From positions 23,613,000-23,676,999 of the forward strand of contig OZ038384.1 of assembly GCA_964036045.1 (NCBI GenBank): a stretch of 64,000 nucleotides of DNA, written 5' to 3'. Positions within the stretch are counted from its first letter, which is position 1. The number at the start of each line of letters is the position of its first letter. The stretch comes from Eutreptiella sp. 'Long Island Sound 2002'. Lineage: Eukaryota > Euglenozoa > Euglenophyceae > Eutreptiales > Eutreptiaceae. Below the pieces are notes generated by a model. That model ran no database searches, was not told where the DNA came from, and worked only from the letters and a program-made list of their open reading frames with translations. The position numbers and the translations under genes were made by a program. Positions 52,811 through 62,336 of this stretch are shown here, piece after piece.

Positions 52811-54575
52811 CGGACGCGGCACGGCATGGCATCCGGTCCGAGGCGGCGCTCCAGCTCACGGAGGAGCTGCGGGGTGTGTCGTCCGGGTTCCGCCCGACCA
52901 CACAGGGCAGCTACAGGAGGAGCTGGAGAGGCAAGCAGCCGCCCTCGAGGAGGACATTCGCCAGCTCGGCGCACTCCTGGCGGCAGACCGCAAGCGCGCC
53001 ATCAAGGACTTCTGGCGCCGCCACGCCCCCGACATCGCCCAGCGATGGAAAGCCGTGCGGGGAGCCATAGAGGTAGAGGCCCCGGGCCCGTCAGGCCTCT
53101 GGAACGTGCGGGTCCCCAACACCCAAACGCTCCTCACAGAGGCCCACGACATGATGTTCGCAGTTTGCGCCTTCTGGCGAGAACTGTATGACAAACTTCC
53201 GGTGGAGCTCCCAGGCTTCCAGGCAGTCCTCGGCCGCCATGTCCCACGGGTCCCTGAAGGGGCCTGGACACAGGTCCAGCAGTATTCCATGCAGGACCTG
53301 AAGTCCGCCTTGGACAAAGCTGATGGCAAGGCCCCAGATCCCAACCACGTGGAGGCCCCTTTCATCAAGGCCCTCCCAGCACCCGTCCAGTGGCTCCTGG
53401 TCCACTCCTACCGGGCCATCCTCCGCGGCGCCCCGCCGCCGATGCACTGGAGGGACGCGCACATCTGGCTCAGCCCCAAGGTACCGGGCTCTGCAAGACT
53501 GGACGACTACAGGCCCATAGCCCTGGGCCAGCTGAACATGAAGCTGCTCACGGGCCCCCTCACCCAGCGCATCACGGAAACGCTCACACGGCACGGAGTG
53601 GTCAGTGACAGGCAGCAAAGCCCCCTCCCTGGCTCCAACACAGGCCCCCCACTGTTCATGGCGCAGCGGCAGCTCCAGCGGGGAAGGCCCAACTACGTCT
53701 TCCGCTTCAACGCCCGCAAGGCCTTCGACACCGCCCCGCATGGCGCCCTCCACCTCATCCTGCGCCACCTCTCCGTGCCGCAGGACGTCATCGACCTCCT
53801 GCTCTTCCACCACACGTGCGCCAGGCTGCGCATCACCGCACACGGGTTTACGCAGCCCGTCTACATGCTGGCTGGCGTCCAGCAGGGTAACCCCGAGAGC
53901 CCCATGCTGTACGCGCTCCTTCTGGAGCCCCTGCTCAGGGCGCAGGAGCACCGCCTGTGCCCGCCGGGAGGGGCCGAGCACGGCCTCATCCAGGCCTACA
54001 TCGACGACCTGCTGGTGGTGGCCGACACGCTGCAGCACTACGTCGCCGCGTACCTGGGGATGATGGGCATGGAGCTCAACACCCGCAAGTGCGCCATGGC
54101 CACCACGGAGGGGGTCCGGGGCCTGCAGCTGCGCCTCTGCCCCCACCTGGAAAACCCATGGCACTGGGTACCAGCGGCGGACTCCGTCCCCTACCTGGGA
54201 CTCCAGCTGCAGCCGGACGGGGAGTTCTCCCTGCAGCGCAAGCACCGGCTACGCCTGGCGGCGGTGCACCACTGGTGCCTCAACACCCTCGCGCCACCGA
54301 AAGTGGTGCAGGACGTTATCCTGGCAATCTTCGGGGGGCTGACGCAGTACGTCGCCCCTTTCATCGCCAACGACTCCGACACTGCACGCCACCTGGACCA
54401 CATCACGGTCCAGGTCGCGAAGGACAGGGCGCGGTTTGCCAGGATGACCGGACCCTGTGGCTCACACGGGTGCCCATGCGGTGCCAGCAGGCAGCGGTGG
54501 CCCTCATGGGTACACTCGTCCACCACCGCTCCACCTTCGTGCGCGCAGAGGTCACCAAGATGTTCTGGGAAATAG
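52710..54575 (+). CDS. Reverse transcriptase of LINE D, motif A altered
   Basis: A 621-codon frame. Residues ~67-120 are coiled-coil (QLQEELERQAAALEEDIRQL). The RT core has LSPKVPGSARLDDYRPIALG (residue ~254), motif A VFRFNARKAFDT in which catalytic Asp is replaced by Asn334, motif B AGVQQGNPESPMLY, motif C YIDD (430-433), motif D MGMELNTRKCAMA and motif E SVPYLGLQL. The first ~55 codons belong to a shifted frame of the endonuclease tail. Near 54460 the conserved sequence moves to another frame (LWLTRVPMRCQQAAVALMG) for the thumb/connector to about 54830. With Asn at the first metal-binding position, polymerase activity is not expected. Confidence 0.82.
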   Translation: MTPWRVWWDAGSRPRRGRTRRRWTSRDLPGDLPGGRGTAWHPVRGGAPAHGGAAGCVVRVPPDHTGQLQEELERQAAALEEDIRQLGALLAADRKRAIKDFWRRHAPDIAQRWKAVRGAIEVEAPGPSGLWNVRVPNTQTLLTEAHDMMFAVCAFWRELYDKLPVELPGFQAVLGRHVPRVPEGAWTQVQQYSMQDLKSALDKADGKAPDPNHVEAPFIKALPAPVQWLLVHSYRAILRGAPPPMHWRDAHIWLSPKVPGSARLDDYRPIALGQLNMKLLTGPLTQRITETLTRHGVVSDRQQSPLPGSNTGPPLFMAQRQLQRGRPNYVFRFNARKAFDTAPHGALHLILRHLSVPQDVIDLLLFHHTCARLRITAHGFTQPVYMLAGVQQGNPESPMLYALLLEPLLRAQEHRLCPPGGAEHGLIQAYIDDLLVVADTLQHYVAAYLGMMGMELNTRKCAMATTEGVRGLQLRLCPHLENPWHWVPAADSVPYLGLQLQPDGEFSLQRKHRLRLAAVHHWCLNTLAPPKVVQDVILAIFGGLTQYVAPFIANDSDTARHLDHITVQVAKDRARFARMTGPCGSHGCPCGASRQRWPSWVHSSTTAPPSCAQRSPRCSGK

Positions 54576-54981
54576 CCAGCGCACACGGAATATGTCCCGA
54601 GGTGCACTACCCCGTCCCGGAGTTCGCAACTCTAGCGGGGGGTGACTGGGTCCACCGCATACCTCGGGCCCTCGCCGCCCTGGGAGTGGGGCTGTACAAC
54701 CCCATCGCGTGCCCCAGGGCGGCCCATGTCCAACTACAGTCCCCGCTGTGCAACATCGTCACCCTGCGCACCGCCAAGCTGCGACACCGCGACACGTGCC
54801 GCCTGACGGTGCCGCACACAAAGCCGTGGCTAGGCACCACGGGCCACACGACCCCTTCCCCGACAACGACGACCCGTGGCCGACGGCGGTGCGGGAATGC
54901 CTCAACCAATGCGCCGATGAACACCTCCACTATTGCCGCCGTGAGTAGGAGCCCACCAACCACCCTGGGTGGCGGGACGCC

Positions 54982-56268
54982 TTGGTCCACCTCTTCCACA
55001 CCACCGGCACGCGGGACCCCCGCCTGAGACTTGTCCACCCCACGAGGGCTAAGCAGGACGCCCACACCGGCCCACAGGTGACCCCGGAGGGCCTGCATCT
55101 CCACGTCGGGGGCTACCGCCGCCAGGGCGGCCTATCCCCCCCGGCGCGGGGGGCGGCGTACCACCCGCCGGCAGCCCTCATGTACATCCTCCGCGACGTA
55201 CTCGCGGAAAGCGAGCACCAAGAGCCTAACGCGGATGTGGCACGGCCCGAGCGCCTGCGCCCCCGGCCCCACGCGCCGACGCTGTTGTGGTTGGTGACCA
55301 CGGACGACCAATCCATCCAAGCGGCGGGGCAAGCGCAGCCCCGGGCCGAGTGGGTAATACTGCAGGTGGGGGCAGGCCAGCCCAAACCCCGTGGGCTCCC
55401 CCGTGGCACCGCCCTGCTGGTAGCTACGGGGGTGCCGCACGACCCACACATGGCAGTGCACACGCTGGAGGACCAGCCAGAGGACACAGGACACCTGGTG
55501 GTGCACCAGCGCGGAGGGCCGGTGTTGCTCAAGGAACATGTGACGGCACTTCAGTCCTTGGCAAGCAGGATCGCCAGAGCGGAGATCCGGCTGCACGACC
55601 ACCCGGCGATCAGCCCCGGCGACACCGGGGCGCTAAGCGTGCACCAACTGACCCCCAGCCACCCCGACGTCCGGTGGCACTCCGCCGACCTCAACGCAGG
55701 GTGGCTCAGCCCCACCGGATACTACTGGATCCCGGAAGCCTGGGGCCACACCTCCTCCGACGCGTCCGGGGGCTGACCCTGCAAACACGCCACCAGCGTC
55801 GCTCTCGCCGCCGACCTCACCCGCACGTGGGCGGTGGCCATCTCGGGCACGGTGCCCGAGAGGGAGGGGGTGGCCGCCTCCCTCCCCCTACAATACAGTG
55901 CCCACCGACGGTGGGTCCACACGGTGGACGCCAAAGTCATCCTCCACCTCCTGCGGCACGCAGATCGCGAGCGGACCACCGGGGTCCCCGCGGGCGCAGC
56001 GATGGTGGTCAACCAGATGCCTCTGCGGTGGCTCCAGGACGGCCTGTGCGCGCCAGGGCACCACGCCGGGCACCCTTTCTGGTACGTCCGAGCAACCTCG
56101 CACCACAGTGACGCCCTACTGCACAAGGCGGACAGGGCGGCGTCCCAGGACACCGTCCTGCAGAACACGCCCCCGGACCCTGGCCACGCCCAACTCATTG
56201 TCGCCGGCCGTGACGGCCAACTCGGTCTACGGCCCCCCACGATGCGGGCGCTCGGCGAGGTCGCGTAG
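54982..56268 (+). pseudogene. RNase H region of LINE D
   Basis: Two frames, 54982-55776 and 55834-56268, match LINE C. They contain HTSSDASGG (first Asp-like motif), WVHTVDAKVILHLLRH (comparable to WVVVDATVDIHLTRRL in LINE B) and ATSHHSDALLHKADRAAS (comparable to SHRYACGNGRADTQA). The Glu position is unclear. A TGA after DASGG (55774) breaks the domain where LINE C has a sense codon. The long N-terminal part (WLVTTDDQSIQAAGQAQPRA) has no assigned fold. Confidence 0.5.
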
Positions 56269-56967
56269 CAGGCGCAGACAGACCATGCGCTGACGCACCA
56301 GGGACACAGGGCCCACGCCACAGCCTATGTCCACGCCCGGGACCTCACCCGGACGGCCACCAACCGCCGGGTGCTGCAAGCCCGAGACGGCCACACGCCG
56401 GTGCAGCGCAGGCTCCGCGCCCGTAAGGAGCGGCTCTCCGTCGTCGCTGTCGTCCCACAACCGTGCCTCCTATGCGACGGCCCGGAGGAGACCCCGGTGC
56501 ACATGCACGTGGGGTGCGCCCACCCACGGCTCCTCTGGCCCCACCACCGCCAGGCAGTACACGAGGCGGCCCGCCACCTCCCACCCGGGGACAAAGCCCT
56601 GTGGGTGGCCTCGTGGCGCTCCGCAGGCGCCACATGGACAGAAGTCTTCTGCTCCGGACTGGTGCCCGAGGACGCGGAGGCGCAGCTCCGCGCCGTAGCA
56701 CGCTACGACCCGCCGGGAGGGATCTCTGTGGACGATTCCCTCCACCACATGCTCCGGCTGGGGGACTTCGCATGGGAGCTTCGCAACCACCAGCTGGAGC
56801 AACTCCTCCGCGAGCCCCTAAGCGCAGCGGCCCGGGCACACCGATGGCTCACTGCGGCTGAGGGCGACCACCCTCCCCCTCCCCCGCGCCCTGACAAGGA
56901 CTTCGTAGCCTCTCCCCGTGTCGTGAATGGCACTCTGGAGTGCCCGACCCAAGAGGGCCCCCACTAG
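56269..56967 (+). pseudogene. LINE D ORF2 C-terminus: Cys/His knuckle
   Basis: Continues the RNase H frame after a TAG at 56266-56268 (LINE C has CAG there). It reads QAQTDHALTHQGHRAHATA, then the knuckle PCLLCDGPEETPVHMHVGCA and a helical domain (ELRNHQLEQLLREPLSAAAR). It ends at a TAG near 56965, beyond which the same frame continues (YQDLPGGFSKHLQHALFPPW). Confidence 0.62.
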
Positions 56968-58195
56968 TACCAGGACCTGCCAGGGGGGTTCTCGAAGCAC
57001 CTACAACACGCCCTCTTCCCACCGTGGATCATCTGGCGCGGCTCCATGACCGCGTGGGAGGCGCGCATCGTGGGTGAGGAATGGGCGCGCGAGTGGAGCC
57101 GGTGGTGCGCCGCCACGCGCGCCCCGGAGACCCCTGCGCAACGATACGCCGCCATCCCGCGCGAGGGATTGGGGCCGGACACCCGGCTGAGACCCACCGT
57201 GATCCACGGGGCGGGACCTGACCACCCTTGGGACGCGGCGACGGGGGAATGGCTGCAAGTGGCCCCGGGGCCGCAAACAGGATGGACTGGGGACGTGTCC
57301 CCACTCGTCAGGACACCCGCAAACGTACTCCGGGCTACGGAGATACGCAAATGGGGACACGCCGCGGCCGCCGTCTGGTGGCACCCCCCAGAGGACGGGG
57401 CCGCCCAGCTCGCCGTGGTGCACATCAAAGCTGGGGGGCCGGTATACGACGACGCCCTGTCCCGGCTGAGCGACACCCAGGGGCCCTTGCTCCTCATGCT
57501 CCCCACCGACATTGCAGCCGCGCTGCGCCAGGAGCTGGACGCCTGCGAAGGGCTGCGAGTGGGATGGGAGGCAGTCGCAGATGGCACCCTGCTGGCCCTC
57601 CTCCACCGCGACGCCGAGAACAGGTGCCAATGGGATGCGCTGACGCCCCACCTCACCGGGCGCCACGTGTACATGGCAACCCCCCCCCCGGGGCACCCCC
57701 GCCCGGGGCGGGACGACCTCATCGCCGCCTTCCACGACCACGGGATTCTCCCCGACGACACGTGGCGGGAGGTCCAGCGGAAGACGCTTGGCAGGGACTA
57801 CCGGCGCCGCATCCGCGCGCGCCTGCTGGAGATCCGGGACCCCCTCCGACAGAGGTGGGACGACCTCTGGCTCCGCCATCTCGACCCTTGGTCGCCGCCC
57901 TCCCACCTCCCACACACCTGCCGGCTCTGCGGGGAATGTGACACGGTGTCCTCCGCAGCGTCGACAGGCACCAACAGGTGCGCGCGGTGCGCCCAGGTGG
58001 CCGCGTGCCCCTGGTTGAACCTCCCGCAGGCCCGCGCAGGCGCACAGAGGAGGAGGCCCTGCACTGGCGCATCGAGGGGGCACAAGCCCCCTCGCACGAA
58101 CGCGCGGGCCCCGCGGGCGCTGCCCTTCTGTGGATCCACGTGCACCTGCTGGACCCCACATCCGTTGCGCACCTGTCGCACGTGTTCGCGCCCTG
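56968..58195 (+). pseudogene. LINE D finger-bearing segment
   Basis: In frame after the TAG: a ~300-residue folded-looking region (RATEIRKWGHAAAAVWWHPP, LLLMLPTDIAAALRQELDAC, RDDLIAAFHDHGILPDDTWR), then the Cys cluster CRLCGECDTVSS...NRCARCAQVAACPW at 57919-58014. The cluster (C-x2-C-x2-C-x14-C-x2-C-x5-C) occupies the same place after RNase H as the RING-like finger of LINEs A and B. A frameshift near 58015 leads to the end at 58195. LINE E repeats this segment almost identically. Confidence 0.55.
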
Positions 58196-58235
58196 ACCCC
58201 CACCCGCCGCCGCCCTTTGCACAACCTGCAGTACC

Positions 58236-59457
58236 ATGCCACGCCGACGGGGGGATGGGCCGGGACACGCCAGAGCCCGCCGCAACGCGCAGGAGGCGGC
58301 CGTCCGGGGCCTGGTGGCGGACGCGGTGGCGGAGGCGCACGAGCTGCACGCTGCCGCACGGCGTGACCTGACGGGCAGTGCGAGGGCTTTCCTCAACGAG
58401 ACCGCCCTCCCGGCCGTCCGCGCCCTGAACGGAGCAGGGGCTTCTACGCTGCTCCTGGCGATGCACCGGATCGTTAACACTGTCCAGCCAGGGCTCATCA
58501 GCCCATAGGCGGCCCTCTACGGGCACTGGATGGAGTGGCATGAGTCCAACCGGTCGGGCCGGCCCCTGTCCATGGGAGATACCCTGAAGCTGACAGGAGC
58601 GGGGTCCGCCATGTCCCTCCGCAGCAGCGCCCCAGCCCTGCCGTACGACTTCAGGACGCGCTACCCCGGGGACGCGACCCCGTACCTGAACCATGCGCGG
58701 GCCACATACCCGAGGGGAGTTTCCGAGCTAGATGCGGCGCTCCACCTTCTACACCCACCGGACGGGGACCTGGAGGTGGGCGAGATGACGGTGTTTGTGG
58801 AAGGCTCGGACGAGGCGCCCGCCCGCCCCCGACCGACCAACCCGGTGTACGACGGCACCAGGCCTACCCCCCCGTACGCCATCGTATGCGAGGCGTTCCC
58901 CAGGGAGCCCACTTGGTGCCCCGCCCTCCCGCCAGCGACGCACGCGCCCCGCGGCTGGGCCAACCCAGACCTGTCCCCTCCCCTCTCCAGGACCAGGGGT
59001 GCCCACCACAGGGGGCAGGTCCTCTGGCAAGAGTGCCCTGGCACCCCCCTGCTCCTCCTCGTCGTCGCGACCCGCGGGGACCCGGAGCGGGTCCTGGGGA
59101 TCACCCCCACCCACCTCTACGGGGCAGCACCCCCCCCTCCCGGCGCCCGCGGCGCGGGACGGAGTACACACCTTCCTGCGAACACAGGAGGTCACCGCCG
59201 TTACGGGGGTCCACCTAGTGCGGCTCCCCCCGACACCACCCGACGACCCCCGGGGGCCCAGGGCCCTGGGCCCCGCCCCAGACTCGGGGCTGTGGCCCGA
59301 CGCGTGGGCCGCGTGGCTCCCCCGCCTCCCCTCCCAATGCCGATGGATGGCCGCCAGCCCCCGCCCGTGCGGGGCTGACGCCACAGCCGGTCCCCCACCC
59401 CCTCCCCCCCTCCCCCCAGCAGAGCACCGCACGGCACTGCCCACGGCACGGCACTGA
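58236..59457 (+). pseudogene. LINE D coding region between finger segment and ORF3
   Basis: A 90-codon frame (58236-58508; VADAVAEAHELHAAARRDLT, basic start MPRRRGDG) ends at a TAG where LINE C has GAG. The same line of homology continues as LYGHWMEWHESNRSGRPLSM into 58530-59378 and, shifted, to 59457. LINE C conserves most of it (39957-41188). No domain recognised. Confidence 0.45.
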
Positions 59458-59520
59458 TGCACGAGGAGGTAGTGGGAAGGGCGCGCCTGCCACCACGCAT
59501 GCCTACCAGGATAACAGTGA

Positions 59521-61438
59521 TGGCAGACTCCGATAGCTCCCCCCAGCGGGACGACCGCCGCCACCGCCGGTCCCTCTCCTGCTCCCCTGTCTCCCCGGAG
59601 TGGACGGGGGAGACCCCAGCGAGGCGCGAGGAGCGGAGGCTGGTGGAGGCGGCGGTGCTGGTCGGGCCGCCGCCGCCGGCCCAGGAGCCTGAGCCAGCCA
59701 AGGTGACCGCCCCCGCCGCCCAAGCAGCAAGCCCTGCCGCCCCGCCCCGGAAGGGGGCCCCAGACGCGCAGGAAGCAGAAACCGCAGCCCCAGCGAGCCA
59801 CGCCGCGGCCCTGACCGCGGCCCCGGCACGCCGCCGACATGGGGGTTGGCCCCGGCGCAGGAACCGGGCGCATCGCCAAGGGCTGCCGTAGCCGCAGAGG
59901 AGAGCGGGGAGGGCGCGCGAGGGGTTGCGACCGCGGCCCCGGCAAGCCGCGCCACCGCCTCGGCCGGCCACGCCGCGACCCCCAGCACGCCGCGGAAGCA
60001 GGGGAAGGACCCCGCCCGGGCCACGGGCGCCTCGCCGGCGGCCGCCGCCGCAGCAGCAGTGGGGAGGGAGAGCGCGAAGTACCGACCCCACGCCAACCCC
60101 ATCCACACCCACACCAGTCCCCCAAAAACAGTTCCCCCCCAAGCCCTTCCCCCCGGGGCGGGCGCGGCACGTCCGCCCCCCGGCGCCCGAGCGCTCGCCG
60201 CCGGGCGTCACGCTGCTGCAGCTGCAAAGACAGCGGGACGCCCGGCGCGTGATCCAGGAAGGAGGGGACGGCGCGCAGGCAGAGCTGTGTGCCAGCCACG
60301 GGAGCACGGAGCGGGGGACAGGAGGCGACAGGGGAAGTGCCCAGGAGCCGCGCAAGGAGCAGGCCAGGGCACGCGCGGCAAGGAGCAAGGGCGCAGCAGC
60401 GGAGGGGGACAGAGCGCAGGCAGCGGACGGCGCAACTCAGGGCAGGGGGCCGGGAAGGGACCAGGGCACGGGAAGGGCGCGCAGGGGCGCGGGCAGGGCG
60501 CCCAGGTGCAGGGAGCGGGGCGAGGGACGGTGGGCGAGTGGGCGGGCCAGGGCGTGGGGGATAGGGGGCGGGACCCGCGGCACTGGCAGGGGGCCGGAAA
60601 GGGGCCCAAGGGCAAGGGCAAGGGCTCCGCGGGCCCGAAGGGACAGACGGGACGGGGAATAGGAGCCCTGGGGGGAGGGCGGGCAGAAGGGAGGGGGGCG
60701 GGGAGCGGGGCGCGCCCGCAGCCGGACGTGCAGCCGGTGAGGTGCATCCCTCCCGGCATCCAACAGATGCCGGCGCACCACACCCCCCACCACCACCACC
60801 ACCACCACCACCTCTACAACATCGACCCTGACGCTGCCGAGCTCGTTCCCCCCAAACCCCCACGACCCCAGCACCAGCCAGCCCCCCCCGCGCCGAGAGC
60901 GGAGCCGGCGCGGATGGCCTCGGCGGGGGGGGGGCGGGGCGCGGCATTGGCGCCGCAGGCACAGGGGCAGCGGGGGGAGCCAGCGCGAGGGGCAGAGGGG
61001 GCCTGGCCCTGGGACCGGGACTGGGGCACGGTCCTGGACCCTCTGGGGGAGGAGGCCCTCCCCCTGGTTGGGGAGGTGTACGGGTGGTTGTGCTGGGCCA
61101 ACCAGGGGACCACCAGGGGGTTGAGGAACCGGCCCTTTGATGCCGGGCTCCTCCGGATGGACGGAGGAAACCAAGAGGTACTCCCGAGGGGGTGGGCAGC
61201 CCCAGAGGACCATGACAGGGTCCTCAGGTCAGTGATCCGGGCGGCATGGCCCGACAGGGAGCCGAAGTGGCCGGCCTTCCTGGAAGGGGGAGCGTTGCTC
61301 TGCATCACGGATGCGGACGCCAACAACTGCCTCCCCTTGGCCTTGTGCAGCGCCCTTGCCCACTGGCGCTACTGCCGGCGCAACCCGCCGCCGCCACAGC
61401 CCCAGCCCCAGCCCCCACACAAATGGCGCCGCAGGTGA
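59521..61438 (+). pseudogene. LINE D ORF3: Pro/Gly-rich protein with conserved C-terminal module
   Basis: Begins MADSDSSPQRDD at an ATG whose surroundings match LINE C. A frameshift near 59850 moves coding from 59521-59891 to 59846-61438. The protein is Ala/Pro-rich, then Gly/Lys/Gln-rich (GAGKGPGHGKGAQG), and has a His-8 tract (60795-60818). It ends with the module WDRDWGTVLDPLGEEALPLV, EVYGWLCWANQGTTRGLRNR, an insertion absent from LINE C (ITDADANNCLPLALCSAL), and PPHKWRRR. The stop TGA is at the same place in LINE C. Function unknown; a nucleic-acid-binding accessory protein is a guess. Confidence 0.52.
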
Positions 61439-62336
61439 TGGCCCAGACAGCGGACGCGAGAAAGTGGGGGGGGGAGCTGGGCCCCCCCACCCACACACCC
61501 CCCACGGTACGGCGTGACGAAGGGGCGCGTGCCACCTCCCGCGGGATTGGGGGCGGAGACAACAAGCGCGGAAGTGAACCTGCTGCCCCGCAGCCCGCTA
61601 ACCGCTGACCGCTAACCTCCACGGCCGCCCCCGGCCGGCCAGCGCCGCGCGACGACAGCAGAGGGGACGAGGGGCCCCAGCGAAGGCCTGCACGAGGGTC
61701 CAGCTCTAGGTAGAGGGGGGCGGGGGGAAGGTGCGACCCCCCAGCCGATGGCTGGCCCCCGGGGCCGGGACCGCCATGCCGCCCCCCCCCCGGCCGTCAG
61801 GAGGCGGCGCCAGGAGACCAGAGGCCCCCCCCCACTCCCCCCCCCCCCTCCCACTCAGGCCCAAGAGCGGACGGATGCAGACCGAAGTAACGGCAGCCCC
61901 GCACCCCCCCCGAAGAGGCCGCTGCAGCCGGGGTGCGGGGCACCACGGCCGAGGCAGGCGCCCGCACACCCTGTCTGCTGCCGGCCAACGGCGGACTGGC
62001 GGCGCCCAGGACGGCGCAAACGGAGCGGCCCTATCAGAGGCCGGCCCGGGGAAGACGGGGGCGCGAGCCAGGGCGGGGGGGCTCCCCCCCCCTCGCCCCC
62101 CCCCCCCCGCCGCACTGGCCCGTCGGCGGCCGACCGGACCGCGCCCGACGCCCGCGGCCGCCCAGCAACCCCCACCGCACGAGTATACCCCGGAGGGGCA
62201 CGCCGCGACTCGGGGGGGAGGGATGCGGCTGGACCTGCACACCGCGCGCCTCAGCGCCCCCAGCCGCCTGCTCCCGCAGGGTCGCGGCGGCAGGGCGAGC
62301 CCACACCAGCGTGCCGGAGCAAGGCGCGCACCAAGC
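61439..62336 (+). other. 3' region of LINE D
   Basis: C- and G-run-rich DNA with no conserved frame. A short CCGCTAA-like repeat (CCGCTAACCGCTGACCGCTA) lies at about 61598-61617. Part of it (about 62110-62160) resembles LINE C's 3' untranslated region. It stops abruptly at LINE E. Confidence 0.5.

Larger units (their letters stand above)
46341..62336 (+). mobile_element. LINE D, long element with 5' monomer array
   Basis: A ~16-kb plus-strand LINE: tandem 5' monomers (46387-47945), ORF1 with a CCCH finger from 48015, a C2H2 finger (51230), AP endonuclease (51670-52460), RT (52830-54470), RNase H (54982-56268), Cys/His knuckle (56460), a Cys-cluster segment (57919), further ORFs, and ORF3 ending at 61438. 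It is the only element here with a 5' region. Frameshifts, scattered stops and a substituted RT catalytic residue make it inactive. I found no clear tail or target duplication; its 3' region runs into LINE E at about 62337. Confidence 0.82.

Noticed and set aside
10201-58510. Many isolated in-frame TAG and TGA codons inside otherwise coherent frames, suggesting a reassigned genetic code.
   Set aside because: Where LINE D can be aligned to LINE C, D's TAG codons face CAG, CCG and GAG, i.e. different amino acids, and TGA still ends ORF3 at the same place in both copies. Mutational decay in GC-rich DNA explains the excess of TAG and TGA over TAA.
61308-61370. OTU-protease-like Cys box (DADANNCLPLAL) near the end of LINE D ORF3.
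   Set aside because: In LINE C the Cys is Trp, and there is no downstream room for an OTU domain before the basic tail; probably a chance resemblance.
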